Part shown: in pieces, positions 10,085 through 21,695 of the stretch | Layout of the letters: each line of letters starts with the position of its first letter | Position numbering within the stretch: position 1 is the first letter of the stretch | Source of the DNA: Trachythela sp. YZ-2020 | Lineage: Eukaryota; Cnidaria; Anthozoa; Malacalcyonacea; Clavulariidae | Direction of reading: 5' to 3' | DNA: 64,000 nt | Assembly: GCA_016169945.1 (NCBI GenBank) | Contig: JADLSH010000335.1 | Coordinates: 682,001-746,000, forward strand | The notes under the pieces: generated by a model | Told to the model about the DNA's origin: nothing | Database searches by the model: none | What the model saw: the letters and a program-made list of their open reading frames with translations, nothing else | Translations under genes and position numbers: made by a program

Positions 10085-10362
10085 CCCAAATATTAAGCGA
10101 GAAATTCCGAGTAGTTGATCATTCGTATTTGTCGCTGTGCATTGAAAGCTTGCGCCATTGTGAAGGGAATACTTTAGTTTGGAGATATGAAGAATAGCCG
10201 AACTACCATTCTTTATAATTTTAATTCCCATCTTGTTTTCCTGCCTGCAGTTAACTTCGGGTTTAGGATAACCAGTAGCCAGAATTTGTAGACGCAAGGT
10301 CTCCCCTTCTTTCAGAGATATCATGTTATGCGGAATATTTACGAATGTTGGTTTCACAAGAG
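10085..10362 (-). pseudogene. Ig domain exon B, copy 2, frameshifted
   Basis: Homologous to exon B1 with intact acceptor and GTAAGG donor, but 278 nt long instead of 279. One base is missing near 10,120 where U1 reads gatccatt and U2 reads gatcatt. After the shared SFQCTATNTN the frame therefore changes to an unrelated tail. Because neighbouring exons are all phase 1-1, skipping this exon would keep the rest of the gene in frame. Confidence 0.85.
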
Positions 10363-10824
10363 CTATGAAGCAAGAACTAGTGATCCAAGGATAGTGCAAA
10401 GTTTTAAAAGACAAATGCTATGTTACATGGTTTATAGTGCGTACGTAATTGTTGTACATCCATGTTGTGTTGTGTTGTGTTGATATTTGCATATTACGTA
10501 TTTACACGAGCAATTTTTATTTGGCAATTATTTTTCCTTTACTATTTTTATTTGCCCTTGAAAATTGATGAAATGTGACAAGCTTTTGAAAAGCTAGCAT
10601 GCCAGTTTTTCAACAAGTACACTTGTCAATGAAAATCTTGTAATATTTCATCATTCGTAATTCTAAATTCGCGATGAGTGATTTATGTTTTTGCCAATAT
10701 ATTATAGTAAGCAGATAAAATTGTCCTTTGTTTACGGTTGCAATATTTGATTAGTTTTATTCAACTAATTACAAATATGTCAATTCAACTTCGATCATTT
10801 AAAATTTTATTTATTTATTATTTC

Positions 10825-12800
10825 TATTTTTCTATTTTTATTTATTTATTTATTTCACCCAATACAGGTAGGGCGTACCCACAGAGCCGAAGCTCCAATA
10901 ACGGGTTCCCCATAGGTACAAAATACATAAAAAATAGCATATATACAAAGAGTTACACTAAATAGTACATCACAACAAAAAGTGAACACATATAAAAAGG
11001 TCAATGAATAACCTCACAATATAAGAAAGTGCACTAGCAGCACAAAGTGTTACTGAGTGAGTCCAAAGGACGAGCTTGATGACATTTAATACATACAGTC
11101 TTGTAGGTGTGCGGCAATTCTGGGTTATAAACAGTAGAAGTTAATAAAAAGTAGTAGTTAAATAGACAACGTTTAAATGAAGACAGTAAAGTTAAGTTCC
11201 TTATTGATATTGGTAGAGTGTTCCACGTTCTGCAGGCTCTGACATAAAAGCTGTTTTGAAATGTTACTGTTTTTGATTTAGTGATCTGAAGAAGGAGTCC
11301 TGATGTAGAGCTAGAGCGTCTGGTTACACGAGTTGGTGCATTTAGTTGTATATTTTTGTCGGAATTAGCATAGATACATTTGAATAAATAAACAAGATCC
11401 AGGTATTCATGCCAGTAGGTAATTGGAAGAATATTGAGCTTAGCAAGTCTCTTAGGAAGTCTCTATGATACATCTGTTTGAAATGGAAGAGATAGGATGA
11501 ACTTCGTACTGCGACGCTGAACTCGTTCCAGGGTTTGAATATCTTGAACAGTTTGAGGTGCCCACACTTGGCTACAGTAACCAAGCTTGCTTCTGACTAG
11601 GGTCAGGTACAGGATCTTTCGTACTTTAAGGTCACTTGCATGAAAACACGATCTTCTCACGAACCCCAACATCTTGTTGGCCTTATTTGATACCGCTTGG
11701 ACATTAAGACTCCATTTGAGGTCTTTAGAGACTATAACGCCGAGATCTCTCTGGTTATTGATTATCTTTATTAAGTTGCCTTGCACGTTGTATGAGTATT
11801 GGATCGGTTCAGAATTTCTTGTAATGCGAAGAAGCCCACATTTAGAGTTATTTAAAGACATCTGCCACTCACCGCACCATGACTCTATAGCATTTATATC
11901 AGACTGCAAAACTTCGGCGTCCTGAATACATTTAACAGAATGGTAACATTTAGAGTCGTCCGCAAACATTGCCAATGATGAAGAGCTTGAGACACAGTCG
12001 GGAAGATCGTTTACGTAGACCAAAAAAAGAAGTGGTCCGAGTATAGAGCCCTGTGGCACACCAGATATAACAGGTAAGGGATGCGAGGTCTCACCGAGAA
12101 CTGTTACTCTCTGATAGCGACCAGAAAGATAATCACGTAGCCAAGATAGGAGATTACCAGAGATACCAAAACGGCGCAATTTTAGAAGCAGCAGTTCATG
12201 GTTTACTTTGTCAAATGCCTTAGCGAAGTCCAAGTACAATGCGTCTACCTGACACTTGTTATCTAGTTTGCTTCCAATGTCGTGTAAAACCTGCAGGAGT
12301 TGACTAGTAGTTGACTTGCCCTTCAAGAAACCAAACTGCAGGTGATGCAATTTTTTACCAATGTGCTCAATAAGCCTGTTGTAGATACATCTCTCTAGTA
12401 CTTTGGACACAAGTGATAGAAGCGAAATAGGTCGGTAATTTGTAACATTGCTAGAAGATCCGCTTTTCGGGATTGGAGTAATGTTGGACAATTTCCATTC
12501 TTTTGGCAACTTACCAACAGACAGTGTTTTATTAAAAAGCGCACAGAGAGACGAGCAGATACTGGAAGCACAGTTTTTCAAAAGTGTGGCTGGAATTCTG
12601 TCAGGTCCAGATGCTTTATTCTGATCTAATGCGCTGAGACATTTGTAAACTTCCTCAGGCGTAAGAACGATATCCGAAAGTGCGTCAATGGTATTATCGT
12701 CTTCATGGACAGAGTGGTGACGATTTGAATCGTGGCATTGGGCAGTATTAAAGACCGAGAAAAAATAACGGTTGAATACATTTGCAATATCCGCAGGGTT
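10825..12800 (-). mobile_element. 5'-truncated CR1-like LINE
   Basis: The empty site is preserved in U3 (about 25,196-25,215, ttattatttc/atcgtg), which fixes both ends. The sense-strand 3' tail is a (TAAA)n-like run at 10825-10856. The body is the RT domain and C-terminus only; endonuclease and 5' part are missing, as expected for abortive target-primed reverse transcription. Confidence 0.85.
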
Positions 12801-12803
12801 CAT
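11463..12803 (-). pseudogene. LINE reverse transcriptase, truncated
   Basis: 446 residues with the order KASGPDRIP, NYRPISLLSLVSKVLER, LDFAKAFDKVNH, GVPQGSILGPLLF, catalytic MFADDSK, thumb and CSQVWAPQ. This is a CR1-type RT. The apparent ATG lies in flanking DNA (bases 12801-12803) because the element is truncated at 12800. The frame stops at TAG near 11463, but readable C-terminal coding continues in the same frame to about 11,050, including a CRTWNTLP motif near 11,235. The stop is therefore a mutation. Confidence 0.9.
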
Positions 12804-14097
12804 CGTGTATATAAAATTTCGAGAGTACGGTTGTACACAGACTACTAAAATAAAGGCTAAGCAAAACTAGAAAGTATATAGAATGCATCATACATCATAG
12901 TTATATATACAGACGCATCCTCACCAAAATGCCATTCGCATTTGTAAACAACTGACCCGTCAACAGAGATGTGTTCTATTAATACTGCATAACAAATGTC
13001 AAATTTCAAAATTATGCAGTTCATACTACACTCTACTACTCTAGTGACTCTACAAATTACACTCTACGAGTCTACGGACAGTTAAAAACTTTGCACTAAA
13101 AATGGTCAATATATTCTCAACTTCTTTGTTACATGTAATATGAAAGTATTTATTTAAAAGTATACGCACGACAGTATTTCAGTAATATTCGTAATAATTC
13201 GTTCAGCGAGAAGACGTATGTATCAGCATGTATACCTAGATAAATTATTTACTGGTATTATGAAAATGCTATTGTCTAGATTCATCACTGATCTATAAAA
13301 TTTTTATAGCTTTATCGACATATTCAAACATTGTTGTTCATGAAAAAATTACCATGTTCGCGACTCACTCCTACATACGGCGGGCTACGGCAGCCATATA
13401 TACGCTATATTTGCACCGAAATATTTCATGCCTCGAACACGTGCTCAGTTGAATTTTTCGCAAAAATTGAGATTCCGGGGGTGCTTGCCATACATATATG
13501 CAATCCAAATTGTACGCTGCTTGGAATTATATTGACCATTCAGCCAACTTTCACATCCATGAGAATAACGGCAAACACTGATATATTACTAAACTACGCT
13601 AATTTTGATAAAAACATTCTAAGGATATCATTCAAGCAGAGCCGTTTTGCAATTGCATATCAGGAGTAATTTGGTCCCCCCCCCGGAAAGTTTACACTAT
13701 GACTGTATGACTGTATGACTGACTGATGTGAATTTTCGCCACCCATCACAATACTGCAAAGTTTCTTTGAAACTTTGCACTAAAAATGGATTCAAGAGCA
13801 AGAATACGGCGTAGTTAATTGTTAAAAGCATAGGGGTGCATGGAAAACTTGCCTGTTCGCTCGCAATTTCGCAAGCCGGTTAGCCGCACTGTTAAATAAA
13901 TACATTGAAACTTAAATGACAATTCTCAGCTCAGCGAGCGAAGCAAATGCATGTGATATTGCATGGCTATATATAAATGCTATCTATTCTTGGTTTTGTA
14001 CAATGCCTACCTCTAAAATCTATTTTTAACATCATTCCCAGCAATATAGTGGGGAAAGCAGCATTTTTTAGGACTCTGTATATTGCCCCATATTTAC

Positions 14098-14409
14098 CTT
14101 TCATTTTGAGACGGACTTGATCTTGAACATCCCAGTCAACAACTCTTCTTTCTGCCTCACAGCCATACAGACCTTCGTCATTTTTACCGAAATTCTTGAT
14201 GGTCAATTCACTTTTCTTCATTAAATACCCAGAGTATGCGTTGATCCTCGAACCCCGCTTAATGTTGGGTGAACCACATTCTAAACCGTCTTTAGACCAA
14301 CGAAGCTCATACTGGCCTGACACTTCACATAATAATTTTACTTCAGCACCAAATTCGATAGAACTGTTTGGTTTGTTTATGATTTTTGGATACTGGAACG
14401 CCTTTCCAT
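14098..14409 (-). CDS. Ig domain exon C, copy 2
   Basis: 312 nt, phase 1-1, same splice sites as C1. It keeps first Cys, Trp (LRWSKDG) and the DEGLYGCEAE second Cys. It differs from C1 by a three-residue deletion and several substitutions after KDGL. The open frame suggests it can still be spliced, but its upstream intron is the 6.2-kb satellite. Confidence 0.8.
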
Positions 14410-14427
14410 CTACAAAATTAAAATAAG

Positions 14428-17400
14428 AAGGTGTAAGGTAAGGTGTAAGGTAAGGTGTAAGGTAAGGTGTAAGGTAAGGTGTAAGGTAAGGTGTGAGGTA
14501 AGGTGTAAGGTTAGGTGTAAGCTAAGGTGTGTTAAGTTTTGTGTAAGAAAGTGTATGGTGGTATGTGTAAGGTAAGGTGTAAGCTATAAATATGTAAGCT
14601 TAAGGTGTGCTAAGGTGTAAGCTAAAGGTGTGTTTAAGGTGTAAGGTATGTAAGCCAAGGTGTAAGGTGTGTTAAGGCAAGCAAGGTAAGGTGCAAGGTA
14701 AGGTAAGGTGAGGTGCATAAGGTGTAAGGTTAGGTGAAGTAAGGTGCACAATGAAAGGTAAAAGGTAAAGGTAAGGTAAGGTGCAAAGGTAAAGGTAAAG
14801 GTAAAGGTAAAGGTAAATGTAAAGGTAAAGGTAAAGGTAAATAAGGTAAAGGTAAAGGTAATAAAGGTAAGTAGGTAAAGGTTAAAGGTAAAGGTAAAGG
14901 TAAAGGTAAAGGAAAGGTAAAGGTAGTAAAGGTAAAGGTAAGGTAAAGGTAAAGGCAGTGTAAAGGTAAAGGTAAAGGTGCAAATAAAGGTAAAGGTAAA
15001 GGTAAAGGTTGTAAAGGCATTGTAAAGTAAAGGTAAAGTTGGTAAAGTAAATATAAATATAAAGGTAAATAAGAAGGTAAAGGTAAAGGTAAAGTAAAGG
15101 CAAATAGTAAATAATAAATAATTGAAAGGTAAATGCAAAGGTAAAGGTAAAGGTAAAGGTGTGATGTAAAGGTAAAGGTAAAGGTAAAGGTAAAAGTAAA
15201 GGTAAAGGTAAAGGTAAAGGTAAAGGTAAAGGTAAAGGTAAAGGTAAAGGTAAAGGTAAAGGTAAAAGTAAAGGTAAAGGTAAAGTAAAGGTAAAGTAAA
15301 GGTAAAGGTAAAGGTAAAGCAAAGGTAAACTAAAGGTAAAGGCAGGCTGCAGGTAAAGGTAAAGGTAGCTATGTAAACATAAATGAATAGTAAAATAAAA
15401 GGTAAAGGTAAAGGTAACAGAAGGTAAAAAAAGGTAGTTGTGTAAAGGTAAATATAAAGGTAAATAAAGGTAAAGGTGGGGGAAGGTAAAGGTAAATATA
15501 AAGAAAGGTAAAGGTAAAGGTAGTTGCAAAGGTAAAGGTAAAGGTAAAGGTAAAGGTAAAGGTAAAGGTAAAGGTAAAGGTAAGGGTAAGGTAAAGGTAA
15601 AAGTAAAGGTAAAAGTAGAGGTAAAGGTAAAGGTAAAGGTAAAGGTAAAGGTAAAAGTAAAGGTAAAGGTAGAGGTAGAGGTAAAGGTAAAGGTAAAGGT
15701 AAAGGTAAAGGTAAAGGTAAAGGTAAAGGTAAAGGTAAAGGTAAGGTAAAGGTAAAGGTAAAGGTAAAGGTAAAGGTAATAAATATAAAGAAGGGCAAAG
15801 GTAAAGTGGGAGTAAGGTAAATAAAGGTAGCTGCAAAGGTAAAGTAAGGCAGCTGTAAGGTAAAGGTAAGGTAAAGGTAGAAGGTAAGGTAAGGTAAGGT
15901 AAGGTGGTTGGTAAGGTAAGGTAAGGTATGTAAGGTAAATGCATGTAGTTGCAATGGTAAAGGTATGTAAAATAAGGTGTTGGTAAGGTAAGGTAAGGGT
16001 AAGGTAAGGTAGCAAAGGTAAAGGTAAGGTAAGGTAAGGCAAAGGCAAGGTAAAGGTAGTGAATAAAGGTAAGGTAAAGGTAAATAAAAGCAAAGGTAAG
16101 GTAAGGTAAGGCAAATAAAGGTAAAGGCAAGGTAAGGTAGGTTGGGTAAATGGTGTAAGGTAAGGTACAAAGGTAAGGTAAAAGGTAAGGTAAAGGTAAG
16201 GTGGTAAGGTAAGGTATGTAAATTAAGGTAAGGTAAGGTAAAGGTAAGGTAAGGTAAGGTAAAGGTAAGGTAAGGTAAAGGTAAGGTAAAGGTAAGGTAA
16301 AGGTAAGGTAAGGTAAAGGTAAGGTAAAGGTAAGGTAAAGGTAAAGGTAAAGGTAAAGGTAAGGTAAAGGTAAGGTAAAGGTAAGGTAAGGTAAAGGTAA
16401 GGTAAAGGTAAGGTAAGGTAAGGTAAGGTAAGGTAATGTAAAGGTAATGTAAAGGTAAGGTAAGGTAAGGTAAGGTAATGTAAGGTAAGGTAAGGTAATG
16501 TAAGGTAATGTAAGTGTTGCAAGGTAAGGTAAGGTAAGGTAAGGTAAGTTGCAAGGTAAGGTAAAAGGTAAGGTAAGGTAAGGTAAATGTAAGGTAAGGT
16601 AAAGGGTGGTAAGGTAAAGGTAGATGTAAGGTGGTAAGGTAAGGTAAAGGTAAGGTAGAGGTAAGGTAAAGGTAAGGTAGCTGTAAAAGGTAAGGTAAGG
16701 TAAGGTAAGGTAAGGTAAGGTAAGGCAAGGTAAGGTAAGGTAAAGTAAGGTAAGGTAATTGTAGCTAATGTAAAGGTAATGTAAGGTAATGTAAGGTATT
16801 GTAAGGTAATGTTAGGTAATGTAAGGTAATGTAAGGTAATGTAAGGTAAGGTAAGGTAAGGTAGAGGTAAGGTAGAGGTAAGGTAGAGGTAAGGTAGAGG
16901 TAAGGTAGAGGTAAGGTAGAGGTGGGGTAGAGATAAGGTAAGGTAGAGGTAAGGTAAGGTAGGAGTAGAGGAAGGTAGAGGTAAGGTAGAGGTAAGGTAT
17001 AGGTAAGGTAGAGGTAAGCAGAGGTAAGGTAGGGGTAAGGTATAGGTAAGGTATAGGTAAGGTATAGGTAAGGTAGAGGTAAGGTAGAGGTAAGGTAGAG
17101 GTAAGGTAGAGGTAAGGTAGAGGTAAGGTAGAGGTAAGGTAGAGGTAAGGTATAGGTAAGGTAGAGGTAAGGTATAGGTAAGGTAGAGGTAAGGTAGAGG
17201 TAAGGTAGAGGTAAGGTAGAGGTAAGGTAGAGGTAAGGTAGAGGTAAGGTAGAGGCATGCAGGGTAAGGTGGGGTAGAGGCAGAGAGGTATGTAGCTAAG
17301 GTATAGGTAAGGTAGAGGTAAGGTATAGGTAAGGTATAGGTAAGGTATAGGTAAGGTATAGGTAAGGTATAGGTAAGGTATAGGTAAGGTATAGGTAAGG

Positions 17401-20400
17401 TATAGGTAAGGTATAGGTAAGGTAGAGGTAAGGTAGAGGTAAGGTAGAGGTAAGGTAGAGGTAAGGTAGAGGTAAGGTAGAGGTAAGGTAGAGGTAAGGT
17501 AGAGGTAAGGTAGAGGTAAGGTAGAGGTAAGGTAGAGGTAAGGTAGAGGTAAGGTAGAGGTAAGGTAGAGGTAAGGTAGAGGTAAGGTAGAGGTAAGGTA
17601 GAGGTAAGGTAGAGGTAAGGTAGAGGTAAGGTAGAGGTAAGGTAGAGGTAAGGTAGAGGTAAGGCATAGGTAAGGTATAGGTAAGGTATAGGTAAGGTAT
17701 AGGTAAGGTATAGGTAAGGTATAGGTAAGGTATAGGTAAGGTAGAGGTAAAGGTAAAGGTAAAGGTAGAGGTAAAGGTAAAGGTAAAGGTAAAGTAAAGG
17801 TAAAGGTAAAATAAAGGTAAAGGTAAAGGTAAAGGTAAAGGTAAAGGTAAAGGTAAAGGTAAAGGTAAAGGTAAAGGTAAAGGTAAAGGTAAAGGTAAGG
17901 TAAAGGTAAAGGTAAAGGCAGTAGGTAATGCAAAGGTAGGTAAAGGTAAAGGTAAAGGTAGAGGTAAAGGTAAAGGTAAAGGCAAAGGTAAGTAAGGTAA
18001 AGGTAAGGTAAGGTAAAGGTAAGGTATGTGGTAAGGTATGTAGGCAAGGTAAGGTAAGGTAAGGTATGCAAGGTAAGGTTAAGTGCAAATGTAAGGTAAG
18101 GTAAGGTAAGGTAAAAGGTAAGGTAAAGGTAAGGTAAAGGTGTTGCAAGGTAAGGCAAAGGTAAGGTACAGTAAGGTATGTAAAGGTAAGGTAGTAAAGG
18201 TAAGGTAAGGTAAGGTCAAAGGTAAGGCAGTTGTAAGGTAAGGTAAGGCAAAGGTAAGGTAAGGTAAGGTAAAGGTAACAAGGCTTAAGGTAAATGCAAA
18301 GGTAAAGGTAAGGAGGTAAGGTAAAGGCAAATAAGGCAGTAAGGTAAGGTAAAGGTAAGGGTAAGGTGTGCAAGTAAAGGTAAGGTAAAGGCAAATGTAA
18401 GGTAAGTAAGGTAAGGTAAAGGTAAAGGTAAGGTAAGGCAATTAAAAGTGCAAAGGTGGATGGTAAGGCAAATAAGGTAAAAGTACAAAGGTAAGTAAGG
18501 TAAGGTAAAGGTAAGGTAAAGGTAAGGTAAGGTAAAGGTAAGGAAGGTAAATAAAGGTAAGGCAGTAAGGTAGCTGTAAGGTAAAGGTAAGGTAAGGTAA
18601 AGGTGCAGGGTAAGGTAAAGGTAAGGTAAGGTAAAGGTGTGCAAAGGTAAAGGTAAGGTAGTTGTAAATGTAAGGTAAGGTAAGGTAAGGTAAGGTGGTG
18701 TATAAGGTATGGTAAGGTAAGGTTTGAAGGTTGTAAGGTAAAGGTAATGTGTAAGGTAATGTAAAGGTAAGGTAAGGTATGTAAGGTAATGAAAGGTAAG
18801 GTAAGGTAAGGTATGTAAGGTATAAGGGTTGTAAAGGTAAGGTAAGGTATGTAAGGTAAGGTAAGAAGGTATGTAAGGTAAGGTGGTTGTATGTAAGGTA
18901 AGGTAAGGTAAGGTAAGGTAAGGTAAGGTAAGGTAAGGTAAGGTATAAAAGGTAAGGTAAGGTAAGGTATGTAAGGTAAGGTAAGGTAAGCCCAGAGTAT
19001 TATGTAAAGGCAAGGTAAGGTAAGTTGGTATGGTAAGGTAAGGTAAGGTAAAGGTAAAGGTAATGTAAAGGCAAGGTAAGGTGTAAGGTTGTAAGGTTGG
19101 TAAGGTATGTGTAAGGTAAAGGTGGTTGTAATAAGGTAAGGTAAGGTAAGGTAAGGTGGTAAGGTAAGGTAAGGTAAGGTTGTAAGGTGGTATGTAAGGT
19201 AAGGTAAGGTAAGGTAAGGTAAGTAAGGTACAAGTGGTTGTAAGGTAAGGTAAGGTAAGGTAAGGTAAGGTAAGGTAAGGTAAGGTAAAGGTAAGGTAAG
19301 TTAAAGGTAAGGTAAAGGTAAAGGTAAGGTAAAGGTAAGGTAAAGGTAAGGTAAAGGTAAGGTAAAGGTAAGGTACAGTAAAAGGTATGTAAGGTAAGGT
19401 AAGGTAAGGTAAGGTAAGGTAAGGTAATAAAAGGTAGAGGTAAGGTAGAGGTAAGGTAGAGGTATAAATTGGAGAGGTAAGGTAGAGGTAAGGTAGAGGT
19501 AAGAGAGGTAAGGTAGAGGTAAGGTGAGTAAGGCAGAGGCAAGGCAGAGGCAAGGCAGAGGCAAGGCAGAGGGGCAGTAGAGGTAAGGTAGAGGTAAGGT
19601 AGAGGTAAGGTAGAGGTAAGGTAGAGGTAAGGTAGAGGTAAGGTAGAGGTAAGGTAGAGGTAAGGTAGAGGACGGGTAGAGGTAAGTGCAGAGGGTGGTA
19701 GGTAAGGTGGAGGTAAGGTAGAGGTAAGGTAGAGGTAAGGCAGGTAAGGTAGAGGTAAGGTTTAGGTAAGGTAGAGGTAAGGTAGAGGTAAGGTAGAGGT
19801 AAGGTAGAGGGCAGTGAGATAAGAGGTAAGGTAGAGGCAAGGTAGAGGTAAGGTAGAGGCAGAGGCAGAGGTGCAGAGGTAAGGCAGAGTAAGGTGGAGA
19901 GGTAGAGGTACAGAGGTAAGGTAGAGGTAAGTTATAGGTAAGGTAGAGGTAAGGTAGAGGTAAGGTAGAGGTAAGGTATAGGTAAGGTATAGGTAAGGTA
20001 TAGGTAAGGTAGTGGTTAGGTTGAGGTAAGGTAGAGGTAAGGTAGAGAGGTAGAGGTAAGGTAGAGTGTAAGGTAGGGGTAAGGTAGGGGTAAAGGTAGG
20101 GGTGGGTAGGGTAAGGTAGGGGTAAGGTAGGGGTAAGGTAGGGGTAAGGTAGGGGTAAGGTAGGGGTAAGGTAGGGGTAAGGTAGGGGTAAGGTAGGGTT
20201 AAGGTAGGGTAAGGTAGGTAAGGCAGAGGTAAGGCAGAGGTAAGATAGAGGTGGCAGGAGGGTGGGTAGAGGCAGGGTGAGGGGCTGCAGAGGTAAGGCA
20301 GGGCAAGACAAGGCAAGGCAAGGGCAGGCAAGGCAAGGCAAGGCAAGGCAAGGCAAGGCAAGGAAAGGCAAGGCAAGGCAAGGCAAGGCAAGGCAAGGCA

Positions 20401-20672
20401 AGGAAAGGAAAGGCAAGGAAAGGCAAGGAAAGGCAAGGAAAGGAAAGGCAAGGCAAGGCAAGGCAACGCAAGGCAAAGGCGCAAGGTAAGCAAGGCAAGG
20501 CAAGGCAAGGCAAGGCAAGGTAAGGTAAGGTAAGGTAAGGTAAGGTAAGGTAAGGTAAGGTAAGGTAAGGTAAGGTAAGGTAAGGTAAGGTAAGGTAAGG
20601 TAAGGTAAGGTAAGGTAAGGTAAGGTAAGGTAAGGTAAGGTTGAGGTAAGGTAAAGTGAGGTGAGTTAAGGT
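14428..20672. repeat. 6.2-kb AAGGT-family satellite filling the D2-C2 intron
   Basis: The intron is 14410-20710, so about 99% of it is repeat. Blocks are visible: GTGTAAGG 12-mers (14,430-14,700), AAAGGT hexamers (14,750-15,880), AAGGT mixed with AAAGGTAAGGT 11-mers (15,880-16,860), AGAGGTAAGGT and ATAGGTAAGGT 11-mers (16,860-17,740), hexamers again (17,740-18,000), pentamers (18,000-19,430), 11-mers (19,430-20,270), AAGGC pentamers (20,290-20,520), and pure AAGGT (20,520-20,645). It is about 12 times longer than in U1. All long ORFs here are translation artefacts of the repeat. Confidence 0.97.
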
Positions 20673-20710
20673 GACGTTAACCTAAGTTATACACTGTAGT
20701 TCCGACTTAC

Positions 20711-20998
20711 TTGTGACAACTTTGAATCCTCCAACGGATTTTGTCTTGCCGCATACTTCACAATAATACGATCCATGAGCATCAGCAAAGCTTATATTTG
20801 TCAAATTAAACACATTATTTTTCATTCTTAACTTCACTCCGTCCACAATCTTTTTTGTTTTCAATGTGTTTGGCAATTTCTGCCATAGTGTTGCATTAAC
20901 ATCAAGATTCTTCACCTGGCAATCTGCCTTGTACCACTCTCCAGAATATCGTTCATACTCTGAATATGTTTTTTCTCGCTTTAACCATTCTATATTGT
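20711..20998 (-). CDS. Ig domain exon D, copy 2
   Basis: 288 nt, phase 1-1, acceptor TTAAG, donor GTAAGT. Cys (ADCQVKN), Trp (LWQKLP) and GSYYCEVCGK are conserved. It reads IEWLKREKTYSEYERY at the start, shorter than D1. No frame damage. Confidence 0.8.
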
Positions 20999-21125
20999 CT
21001 TAATGAAGAAGAGTATTATGTCATTATTAGGGAGTAAAAACGCAGAATATGCTCAAAGAATCCGATAAACGATGCAATTTGGGCTTAATTTGGGAGGGGG
21101 CATACTGCAGGTGCGGGAGGCTTAA

Positions 21126-21695
21126 GGAGGCTCCCTACAGTTTTAATTCTGTAGCACGCAAATGTGCTCTAAGGTCCATTATTTGCTCATTTTGCAAGGT
21201 ATGGTCACGAGACTTGGCCATCAGATTGCCACAATATATTGCGGATTACGAAGAACAAAAAATTTTTTTAAATATTTACGTTCCCATGGTAACAACGCGA
21301 TTTAGAGATTGTCGTATTTTTATCTTCTTCCTTAATTTTTTGGATTTTCCTTCGGTAAACTTTTTTATTTTTTGAACACCAGCACCTAAAGTACAAAGTA
21401 TTGAAATATGCGATTTAAAAAAAATTCCTCGGAGCCGAATTTTTTTTGTTGCAAAAAAACGTTCTTTAAGATTTTAAGAAAGAGATTTTAAGAAAGAAGA
21501 TAAAAATACGACAATCTCTAAATCGCGTTGTTACCATGGCAACGTAAATATTTAAAAACATTTTTTCTTCTTCGTAATCCGCAATATTGTGGCAATCTGA
21601 TGGCCAAGTCTCGTGACCATACCTTGCAAAATGAGCAAATAATGGACCTTAGAGCACATTTGCGTGCTACAGAATTAAAACTGTAGGGAGCCTCC
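21126..21695. mobile_element. piggyBac-type MITE with long TIRs
   Basis: GGAGGCTCCCTACAGTTTTA begins it and the complement ends it. Arms are over 200 bp and near identical. It is flanked by TTAA on both sides (21122-21125, 21696-21699). U1 and U3 show one TTAA-like site with no insert (gcttaatcatt). The TTAA duplication is diagnostic of piggyBac-type transposition. No transposase; the ORF at 21049-21375 is spurious. Confidence 0.85.

Larger units (their letters stand above)
10392..13782. mobile_element. TIR-bounded insertion in U2 carrying a nested LINE
   Basis: Absent from U1. Ends are TAGTGCAAAGTTT (10392) and AAACTTTGCACTA (13782), suggesting GTGCAAAGTTT TIRs at a TA target. A perfect hairpin with TGCAAAGTTTC arms lies at 13755-13779. 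The non-LINE part (10392-10824 plus 12801-13782, about 1.4 kb) has no convincing protein. The ORF at 13331-13669 has no recognisable domain. Much of the right-hand part recurs in U3 (25,210-25,661 and 27,134-27,640), where the terminal hairpin is deleted. Class uncertain. Confidence 0.55.

Noticed and set aside
13331..13669. 112-codon plus-strand ORF, also at 27251-27556
   Set aside because: It is conserved only because the segment is duplicated in U2 and U3. Frames differ between copies and no domain is visible.
20262..20489. Plus-strand Lys/Gln/Gly-rich ORF
   Set aside because: Frame through AAGGC pentamers only.
14584..20518. Minus-strand ORFs up to 723 codons (Leu/Pro/Tyr/Thr repeats)
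   Set aside because: They are translations of the stop-free AAGGT-family satellite in several frames at once, lying inside an intron. There is no domain and no splice or start context.
14428..20672. CRISPR-like regular repeats
   Set aside because: Units are 5-12 bp with no spacers, and the organism is eukaryotic.
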